Shown piece by piece: positions 1-7,800 of a stretch of 44,917 bases of DNA. Numbering within the stretch: position 1 is the first letter of the stretch; each line of letters starts with the position of its first letter. Position numbers and translations under genes: made by a program. Below the pieces are notes generated by a model. That model ran no database searches. It was not told the DNA's origin and saw only the letters and a list, made by a program, of their open reading frames with translations. The DNA comes from Gemmobacter sp964439015 (lineage in GTDB: Bacteria; Pseudomonadota; Alphaproteobacteria; Rhodobacterales; Rhodobacteraceae), in contig CAYTMV010000016.1 of the NCBI GenBank assembly GCA_964439015.1, forward strand, positions 1-44,917. Reading direction: 5' to 3'.

Positions 1-2
1 AT

Positions 3-2039
3 GACCAATGGCATATCGCCAGCCTCGCCCGGCTTTGGGCCTGTGGGGTGTCGGTGGACTGGGCGCCGATCTGGGGCGAAGGGCCGCGCCATCGTGTGCC
101 GCTGCCGGGCTATGCCTTCCAGCGCAAACCCTATTTCATCGCCCCGGCGGAGGCACAGCAAGTATCTGAAAAGAAAGAATTGCTGCGCAGCGAAAATCTG
201 ACGGACTGGGGGTGGCAACGCCATTGGCGCCCCCGTGCCGCCGATTGCCCGCTGGACCTTCCCGCCGAGCTGGATCAGGCACCTGCCCATCGCTGGCTGA
301 TCTTTGTCGACGACCATGGGCTTGGTCAGGCATTGGCAGACCGGCTGCGCAATGCGGGCCAGCAGGTGGTGACGGTCCACGCCGGTGATGCCTTCGCGCG
401 GCTGGCGGCAGACAGCTATTGCCTTGCGCCGGAACGTGGACGCGAAGGCTATGATCGGCTGTTGGCGGATCTGGCAACCAATGGCTTTACCCCCGACCGT
501 ATTGCCCATTTCTGGAGCGTGACCGAGGGCACGCCGTTCAGGCCCGGCTCCAGCTTTTTTGACCGCAACATGGAGCATGGGTTCTGGAGCCTGCTGTTCC
601 TGGCCCAGGCCATCGCTGCCGAGGATCTGCCAAGGCCCATTCATCTGCACGCCTTCACCACCGGGGCTGCCGCCCGCGGGGCCGAACGTCTGGCCCAACC
701 AGAAAAGACCGCCATCAACGGCCCCCTGCGGGTGATCCCGCGCGAACTGCCGGGGATCACCTGCGCCAGCACCGACCTGGTGCTGCCGCTACGCGACCGC
801 CGTGGCCGCCGCGATGCCGACGCCCTCTCGCGGCTGGTGAACCGCCTGCTGGAAGAACTGCTGGCAGAACCGCAGAATACGTCCGCCTTGCTGCGCGATG
901 ACCGCCGCTTTGCGCAGGTTCTGCGCCCTACCCCCCTTCCGCCCGAGCGGGTCGGTTTTCCGCAGGGTGCGCATGTCTTCCTGACCGGCGGCTTTGGCGG
1001 CATCGGTCTGACGCTGGCGGACCGTCTGGCTCGCGACTACGGTGTGCGGTTGACGATCGTGACCCGCCAGCCGTTGCCCGATCGCGCCGATTGGCCCGCC
1101 GTCCTCGCCCAGGGCGGCGAGGTGGCACGGAGGATCCGTGGGATCGAGCGGTTGGAGGCTGCGGGTGCGACCGTGTTGATCCATCCCGCCGATATCTGCA
1201 ACCTGGCCGAGATGCAGGCAGCGCGCGCTGCGGCAGAGGCGGCTTTTGGCCCGATCCACACCGTGATCCACGCGGCGGGGACCGTCGATGACGGCCCCCT
1301 GCTGACCCGCAGCCCGGCGCAGATCGAGGGGGTTCTGGCCCCCAAACTGCACGGCACGCGGGTTTTGGGAGAGGTGTTTCCCGATGGGTCAGTGCAACGG
1401 ATCGTGTTGTTTTCATCCACTTCGGCCGAGATCGGCGCCGCGGGACAGGTGGATTACACCGCCGCGAACGACTTCCTGAACGCCTTCGCCGCCAGCCGGC
1501 AAGGGGGGAAGACGCAGGTTCTGGCACTTGGCTGGGGCATCTGGCAGGGCGTTGGCATGGCGGCTGCGGCGCTGGGTCATCGCGCGCCGTCGCTGGCGCC
1601 GATCTCGCGCCCCCTTCTGGCTGAGGCCGGTCATGACGCGCAGGGTGAGCGGCTGTTCACCGCGCGGCTGCTGCCGGAACATTGGGTGATCGACGGGCAC
1701 CGCACCGCTGAGGGGCTGGCGCTGCTACCCGGCACCGGCGTGATCGAACTGATGGCCGAGGCGCTGGCCGAGGCCGGACAGTCTGCCTTTGCCCTGTGGG
1801 ATCTGTATTTCTTCCGCCCGCTGGCGGTCGAGGGCACCCCCCGCGATCTGCGACTGACGATGCTGGCCACAGAAGAAGGTTGGTTGCTGGAGTTGCGCGC
1901 CGCGCGCGCGTTGCGCGGGCGGTCCGGCTGGGAGCTTGCGGCGCAAGCCCGCGCCGTGCCGCTGGCCGCCGCCCCCCGCATATCGACCCCGCCGCCATCC
2001 TGTCCCGATGCCCCGAACGGCGGGCAGGCAAGGGCATGA
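3..2039 (+). CDS. Type I polyketide synthase, C-terminal part of module (post-AT linker, KR, first half of DH); partial at left edge
   Basis: The frame is open at the left edge, so the KS and AT domains must lie upstream. The first residues (LPGYAFQRKPYFI, about 41-53) match the conserved end of PKS acyltransferase domains. A structural ketoreductase half follows, then a catalytic KR with the NADPH loop GGFGGIG (from residue 329) and the catalytic set Ser472, Tyr485, Asn489, all intact. The KR should reduce a beta-keto group on the carrier-bound chain. After it comes the first hotdog fold of a dehydratase with its active-site region HWVIDGH (His566) and PGTG. The frame then leaves the dehydratase and stops at 2039, while the next frame continues it. 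KR before DH is not the usual order (DH before KR). The cause of the break is either a one-base loss in a C run or a true gene split. Confidence 0.85.
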   Translation, partial: DQWHIASLARLWACGVSVDWAPIWGEGPRHRVPLPGYAFQRKPYFIAPAEAQQVSEKKELLRSENLTDWGWQRHWRPRAADCPLDLPAELDQAPAHRWLIFVDDHGLGQALADRLRNAGQQVVTVHAGDAFARLAADSYCLAPERGREGYDRLLADLATNGFTPDRIAHFWSVTEGTPFRPGSSFFDRNMEHGFWSLLFLAQAIAAEDLPRPIHLHAFTTGAAARGAERLAQPEKTAINGPLRVIPRELPGITCASTDLVLPLRDRRGRRDADALSRLVNRLLEELLAEPQNTSALLRDDRRFAQVLRPTPLPPERVGFPQGAHVFLTGGFGGIGLTLADRLARDYGVRLTIVTRQPLPDRADWPAVLAQGGEVARRIRGIERLEAAGATVLIHPADICNLAEMQAARAAAEAAFGPIHTVIHAAGTVDDGPLLTRSPAQIEGVLAPKLHGTRVLGEVFPDGSVQRIVLFSSTSAEIGAAGQVDYTAANDFLNAFAASRQGGKTQVLALGWGIWQGVGMAAAALGHRAPSLAPISRPLLAEAGHDAQGERLFTARLLPEHWVIDGHRTAEGLALLPGTGVIELMAEALAEAGQSAFALWDLYFFRPLAVEGTPRDLRLTMLATEEGWLLELRAARALRGRSGWELAAQARAVPLAAAPRISTPPPSCPDAPNGGQARA
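1972..1977 (+). other. Probable frameshift site in the PKS dehydratase (run of six C)
   Basis: Upstream of this C6 run the dehydratase reads in one frame (ending AVPLAAAP). Downstream the dehydratase linker (HIDPAAILSRCP) continues in another frame. Adding one C here would join both halves into one continuous protein. A homopolymer assembly error, a real inactivating mutation or programmed slippage would all look like this. Confidence 0.6.
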
Positions 2040-3847
2040 CCACGCCGCAAGAGGCCCATCTGCGGTTCGGTCCACGTTGGCGGGTTCTGGATGATGTCGC
2101 CTTGGGCACCGGCGAGGGCATTGCCGCGTTGGCCCTGCCGGATGAATTTGCAGCGGATCCGGCGCAAGGCTGGCTGACCCACCCCGCCTTGCTGGACATC
2201 GCCACCGGCTGGGCGATGGAGCTGATCGACGGCTGGCGCCCCGATGCGCTTTGGGTCCCGGTCTCTTACGCCGAGGCGCGAATCTACGCGCCCCTGCCCG
2301 CGCGGATCATCAGTCATGTGCAAAATGCCGCCACCAATCGCGGCTCCGGGCCGACTGCGGTGTTTGACGTGACCCTAGCCACGCCTGACGGCCGGGTGGT
2401 GGCCGCGTTCCGAGGGTTGACGCTGCGCAAGCTGGATCAGGCGCTGACCCTTCCCGGCCCCGATGCAAGGGCGATGATCTTCGACGATGGCGCCGCGCCA
2501 ACTTCACCAGCCGAGGCGCGGTTGCGGGCTACGCTGGCGCAGGGCATCCGCCCGGCAGAGGGGGCTGAGGCGTTTCTGCGCGCCCTGGCCATTCCGGGGC
2601 CGCAGGTCTTTGTCTCCTCGCTGCCCCTCCCCGATCTGGTGGCCGCGGCAGATGAGGCGGCTGATGCCGTCGCCCCCGCCAGCACCAGTTTCGACCGGCC
2701 CGACCTCGACAGCGCCTATGTCGCGCCGCGCAACGATATCGAGCGGCGGCTGGCCAGCTTTTGGCAGGATCTGCTGGGGCTGGGTCAGGTGGGGGTCAAT
2801 GATGACTTTTTCGCGCTGGGCGGCCACAGCCTGATCGCCGTGCGGCTCTTTGCGCAGGTTAAAAAGGCCTTCCGGGTAGAGTTTCCGATCTCGGTCCTGT
2901 TTGAAGCGCCGACAATTGCCGCCTGCGCCCGCCTGATCGAAGACCAGATCGGCCCGCAACAGGGCAGCGATGCCACCACGGTCACACCCATCATCCCGCA
3001 GCGCCGCTTTGCCCATCTGGTCGCGATGCACGAAGGTGCGGGCGGGCCGGGGCGGCCGTTCTTTCTGGTGGCCGGGATGTTTGGCAATGTGCTGAACCTG
3101 CGGCATCTGGCGCAACTGATCGGGCCAGAGCGGCCCTTCTGGGGGCTGCAGGCGCGGGGCCTCTATGGCGATGCCGCGCCGCATCGACGCCTGCCGCAGG
3201 CCGCGGCCGATTACATCGCCGAGTTGCGGCAAGTTCAGCCTCATGGCCCCTATCTTCTGGGCGGTTTTTCGGGCGGCGGGCTGACCGCCTGGGAAATGGC
3301 GCGCCAACTGGAGGCGGAGGGCGAAACGGTATCGGCGCTGATCCTGCTGGATACGCCGCTGCCGATGCGCCCGCCACTTTCAGGCACGGACAAGGCGCTT
3401 ATCAAACTGGCAGAACTGCGGGCAGGCGGCATCGGCTATCTGCGCCACTGGGCCCGAAGCCGCTGGGAATGGGAGCGGACCAGGCGCCGCGCCCCGCAGT
3501 CGACCGATACCGCGCACAGTTTCCACAATGCCGAGATCGAGGCCGCCTTCCGCGAAGCCGTCGCCCACTATCCCCTGCCGCTGCGGCGTGGCCCCACCAC
3601 GTTGTTCCGCCCGCCTCTGGACCGGCGCTGGCAGGTGTCGGGAGGGATGTGGGTCTCGACAGCAAAGGAATATGTGTTTGTCGATAATGACCTGACCCGC
3701 TTTGCCCCGGCGCTTGAGGTGATCGAGGTGCCGGGCGACCATGACAGCATGGTGCTTGAGCCGAACGTCCGGGCTCTGGCAGCGCGGATGAAGGCGCTGT
3801 TGACGGCCGCGGATGACGACACGGCGCTGGATGCGGCGGCGGAGTGA
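2036..3847 (+). CDS. Type I polyketide synthase, terminal part (second half of DH, acyl carrier protein, thioesterase)
   Basis: I chose the ATG at 2036 because it overlaps the upstream stop (ATGA) and starts at the second hotdog fold of the dehydratase. The reading frame is open further upstream, so the true protein may be a continuation of the preceding one. The product from this start is 603 residues. Residues 1-130 are the second DH half with HPALLD (Asp54). The Gln/His usually four residues after this Asp is Gly here, so dehydratase activity is uncertain. Residues 225-305 are a carrier domain with GGHSL, whose Ser265 would carry phosphopantetheine. Residues 340-600 are a type I thioesterase with GFSGG (Ser412), Asp439 and a C-terminal PGDHD His569, a complete triad. 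The thioesterase makes this the chain-terminating module, releasing product by hydrolysis or cyclisation. A glycosyltransferase gene follows three bases downstream. Confidence 0.88.
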   Translation: MTTPQEAHLRFGPRWRVLDDVALGTGEGIAALALPDEFAADPAQGWLTHPALLDIATGWAMELIDGWRPDALWVPVSYAEARIYAPLPARIISHVQNAATNRGSGPTAVFDVTLATPDGRVVAAFRGLTLRKLDQALTLPGPDARAMIFDDGAAPTSPAEARLRATLAQGIRPAEGAEAFLRALAIPGPQVFVSSLPLPDLVAAADEAADAVAPASTSFDRPDLDSAYVAPRNDIERRLASFWQDLLGLGQVGVNDDFFALGGHSLIAVRLFAQVKKAFRVEFPISVLFEAPTIAACARLIEDQIGPQQGSDATTVTPIIPQRRFAHLVAMHEGAGGPGRPFFLVAGMFGNVLNLRHLAQLIGPERPFWGLQARGLYGDAAPHRRLPQAAADYIAELRQVQPHGPYLLGGFSGGGLTAWEMARQLEAEGETVSALILLDTPLPMRPPLSGTDKALIKLAELRAGGIGYLRHWARSRWEWERTRRRAPQSTDTAHSFHNAEIEAAFREAVAHYPLPLRRGPTTLFRPPLDRRWQVSGGMWVSTAKEYVFVDNDLTRFAPALEVIEVPGDHDSMVLEPNVRALAARMKALLTAADDDTALDAAAE

Positions 3848-3850
3848 GGC

Positions 3851-4882
3851 ATGGCAACCGTTCTCTGCGTGATCCTCAACTGGCGGTCGGCCGAAATGAC
3901 CTTTCGGGCGGTGCAGGCCGCGCATGTGGCCATGCAGGGCATACCGGGCGCGATCAACGTGGTCGACAACGATTCGGGCGATGGTTCGTTCGAGCAGCTT
4001 TCGCAGGCTGTAGCGGCGCGCGACTGGGGCACGGTGCCGGTCCGGGTGATGCAAGCCGGGCGCAATGGCGGCTTTGGCGCCGGCAACAATTTCGGCATCC
4101 GCGCCGGCATGCCGCAGGGTCATCCCCCGGCGGATTACGTCTATATCCAGAACTCGGACGCCTTTCCTGAACCGGACGCGATCCGCTTCCTGCTGGATCA
4201 TCTGGAAACCCATCCGGCAACCGGCTTTGCCGGCAGCTTCATCTTTGGCGCGGACGGCACGCCGCATCGCACCGCCTTTCGCTTTCCGTCGGTGGCCGGC
4301 GAGTTTGAGGCCGCCTTGCGCTTTGGCCCGGTATCGCGCTGGCTGTCCGATCACATCGTGGCGATGGAGATCCCGACCGTCACCACCCGCGTCGACTGGC
4401 TGGCCGGTGCAAGCGTGATGATGCGGGCATCGGTGCTGGAGCGCATCGGTCTTTTCGACGAAACCTTCTTTCTCTATTTCGAGGAAACCGATCTGTGCCT
4501 GCGCGCGGCACGGGCGGGCTGGCCCACCGACTATGTGCCGGCATCACGGGTGATGCATATCGGCTCGGCCTCGACCGGCATGAAGGAATGGAGCCGCATA
4601 CCGCGATTCTGGCTGGACAGCCGGCGGCATTTTTTCGTGAAGAACCACGGGCGCATGGGCTTTGCCGCAGCAACTGCCGCGCATGTCGCGGGCGGCTTGT
4701 TGTGGCGGCTGCGGCTGGTGTTTCAGCGCAAGGACAGGGGCGATCCGCCGCATTTCCTGCGCGACCTGATCCGCCATAGCCTGAGCCCCGCTGGGGAGAG
4801 CGGTCGCAGCGACCCCTCGACCGTCATGCCTGTCTTGGCGCCCGAGAGCGCAACTCGCCCGGACCGGGCGCGGAGGAACTGA
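3851..4882 (+). CDS. Family 2 glycosyltransferase (rhamnosyltransferase-like)
   Basis: This 343-residue protein is a GT-A fold family 2 glycosyltransferase. It opens with VLCVILNW and has VVDNDSGDGS, a GGFGAGNNFG nucleotide-binding loop and a QNSDAF metal site (Asp103 in the DXD position). FLYFEETDLCLRA further on matches the acceptor/catalytic segment of WbbL-type rhamnosyltransferases. It would move a sugar from a nucleotide donor to an acceptor, probably at the inner membrane face; donor and acceptor are not visible in the sequence. It sits three bases after the PKS stop, and its own stop overlaps the NRPS start by one base, so all three genes are almost certainly translated from one message. 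That position suggests it glycosylates the polyketide-peptide product or a lipid form of it, which is inference. Confidence 0.85.
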   Translation: MATVLCVILNWRSAEMTFRAVQAAHVAMQGIPGAINVVDNDSGDGSFEQLSQAVAARDWGTVPVRVMQAGRNGGFGAGNNFGIRAGMPQGHPPADYVYIQNSDAFPEPDAIRFLLDHLETHPATGFAGSFIFGADGTPHRTAFRFPSVAGEFEAALRFGPVSRWLSDHIVAMEIPTVTTRVDWLAGASVMMRASVLERIGLFDETFFLYFEETDLCLRAARAGWPTDYVPASRVMHIGSASTGMKEWSRIPRFWLDSRRHFFVKNHGRMGFAAATAAHVAGGLLWRLRLVFQRKDRGDPPHFLRDLIRHSLSPAGESGRSDPSTVMPVLAPESATRPDRARRN

Positions 4883-7800
4883 TGACCACGCCACTGACTG
4901 CCCTCCTGTTCGGCAATGAAAGCCTTACCCGCGAATGTGGCGAGGCCTGGATGAACCGTGGCCACCGCCTTGCCGCCGTGGTGACGGAAAACCCGGTCGT
5001 TTCTGCCTGGGCGACCGCGCGGGGGATTGCAGTCGCGGCCCCCAGCGCGGTTCCGCAGGTTTCGGTGGATGTGGTGCTATCCATCGCCTGGCTGCGGATG
5101 ATTTCTTCGGACGTCTTGGCGCAAGCCAGGCTGGGCGGCGTGAACTTCCATGATGGTCCGCTGCCGCAGCGCGCGGGCCTCAACGCGCCGGTCTGGGCGC
5201 TGATCGAAGGTGCGGCCGAGCATGGGATCAGTTGGCACCGCATCACCGCGGGCGTCGATGAGGGCGATGTGCTGGTCGAGCGGCACTTTGCGATCGGTCC
5301 GACGGACACCGCCCTGACCCTGAACACCGCGTGCTTCGAGGCTGCGCTGGACAGCTTTCCGCAGGTCATGGACCGGCTGGAGGCAGGCAATCTGGCGGGC
5401 CGAAAGCAAGACCCCGCAGCCCGGCACGAATATCGCCGCGCCGACCGCCCCGCCGCGGCGGGGATGCTGGATTTCTCGCAATCCGCCGAGACCCTGGCCC
5501 GGCTGGTGCGGGCGCTGGATCATGGCGGATACTGGAATCCGCTCACCTGTCCCAAGCTGCGCGCCGATGGTCGGGTGCTGCTGGTGGGCCGTGCCGAAGT
5601 GGTGACGGGTGAAGGTGCGCCGGGCTCGATCCTGTCAACCGACACCGATGGGCTGACGGTGGCCTGCGGCACGGGTGCGCTGCGCCTGACCGGCTTGACC
5701 TGTCAGGCGGGCCTGCCGCAAGACCCGCGGCTGCTGACGTGCTTGGACCCGCTGACCGATGCGACCGCGCTTTCCGCCGCACTGGCCAGCGTCGCTTCGG
5801 GTGAGGGGCGCATCCGCCGGGCGCTTGCCGATCTGCAACCGGTGCCGGTGCCAGGCGCACGCCTTGGCGGGTTGGCAGATTGGCACAGCCTGCCTTTGCC
5901 CGAGGCGCCCCTGGCCGATCTGGCGCTGGCGGCGCTGCGCGCAGCAGGCCGCAGCCTGGGTGATCTGGCCCTTGGGCATGATCTGCCGGATCACGGCATC
6001 CTCAGCCGCTGGGTACCGCTGCGTGTCAACGCGACAGGCACCCTGTCGCAGGCGCGCACCGCCTTTGCCGAGGCCGCAGCACGGGCCGCGCGCTGCCCGG
6101 CCTTTGCGCTGGACCTGCCGGCGCGTGACCCTGCGCTGTCGGGTCTGATGGTGCCTCCTGTGGCGCTGGCCAGCCAACCCCTTCCGGGCAGCACCATCAC
6201 GCTGATGCCCGGCCTTCTGCATTATGACGCAGCCCGCTTGCCGGGCGATCAGGCACGGGCGCTGGCCGCGCGGATCACGGCCTTTGTGACGGCCGCCCGC
6301 GCCGATCTTGCGGTAGCCGCGATCCCGCTGTTGACCGTGTCCGAGCAAGCCGATCTTGACCGCCTCAACGCCACTGACCGCGCCTATGATCCGCAAGTGA
6401 CAATCCCCCGTGCCTTCGAGGCGCAGGTGGCGCAAAGCCCCGATGCCCCGGCGCTGGTGTTTGAAAACCAGACCTTAAGCTACGCGCAGCTGAACGCGCG
6501 GGCCAATCGCATCGCCCATGTGCTGCGCAGCATGGGTGTGGCGCCCGGCACGCTTGTTGCCCTGCATTGCCGCCGCAGCCCGCGGATGCTTGAGGCCGCA
6601 CTGGGCATCCTGAAAGCCGGCGGTGCCTATGTGCCGATGGACCCAGCCTATCCGCCCGAGCGCACGGCCTGGACACTGACCGACAGCGCCGCCGCGGTGA
6701 TCGTGACCGAAAGCGCGCTCGAGGGTGCCCTGCCCCCCCACCAAGCGCAGGTGCTGACGCTGGACAGCGACGGCCGGCTGGAAGTGGCGGCGGATACCAA
6801 CCCCGAAGGCGGGGCCACCGGCGATGATCTGGCCTATGTGATCTATACCTCCGGCTCGACCGGAAAGCCCAAGGGCGTGATGGTCGAACATCGCAATGTC
6901 GCCAATTTCTTTGCCGGCATGGATGACCGCATCGACCACGCGGCCGGGGGCGTGTGGCTGGCGGTCACCTCGCTGTCCTTCGACATCTCGGTGCTGGAGC
7001 TGTTCTGGACACTGGCCCGCGGCTTCAAGCTGGTGCTGACCGGGGACGAGGATCGCACGCTGGTCTCGTCAGGCACCATCACCTCGGCGCAAGGGATGGA
7101 GTTTTCGCTGTATTTCTGGGGCAATGACGATGGCGCCGGTCCGCGGAAATACGAGCTGTTGCTGGAGGGTGCGCGCTTTGCCGACAGCCACGGCTTTTGC
7201 GCGGTCTGGACGCCCGAGCGTCACTTCCACGCCTTTGGCGGTCCCTATCCCAACCCTTCGGTGACCGGGGCCGCCGTGGCGGCGGTCACGAAAAACATCG
7301 GCGTCCGCGCGGGGTCTTGCGTGGTGCCATTGCATCACCCGCTGCGCGTGGCCGAAGAATGGGCGGTGATCGACAACCTGACCAATGGCCGCGCCGGGAT
7401 CGCGGTGGCCTCAGGCTGGCACCCCGAAGATTTCGTGCTGCGCCCCGAAAACACCCCACCCCACAACCGCAGCGCAATGTTTGCCGCGACCGAGCAGATC
7501 CGGCGTCTGTGGCGCGGCGAGGCGGTCGAGTTTCCGACCGCCGACGGCACCTTCGCGGCCCGCTCGCAGCCGCGTCCGGTGTCCCGGGAACTGCCAGTCT
7601 GGGTCACCACGGCCGGCAATCCCGCCACCTGGCGCGAGGCCGGCGAGGTGGGTGCCAATGTGCTGACACACCTTCTGGGCCAGTCGATTGACGAGGTGGC
7701 CGGCAAGATCCGCATCTATCACGAGGCGCTGCGCAAGGCCGGCCACGATCCGCGCGATTTCAAGGTGACGCTGATGCTGCACACCTTCGTCGCGCGCGAC

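Noticed and set aside
1972..1977. Programmed -1 ribosomal frameshifting as the main explanation for the PKS frame switch
   Set aside because: No clear slippery heptamer with a downstream pseudoknot was seen; an indel in a C run, or a true split with an ATGA restart, is simpler. It is kept only as a possibility.
4882..5800. N-terminal formyltransferase as the housekeeping methionyl-tRNA formyltransferase (fmt)
   Set aside because: It is part of one frame with the NRPS domains, and no def (peptide deformylase) gene is adjacent.
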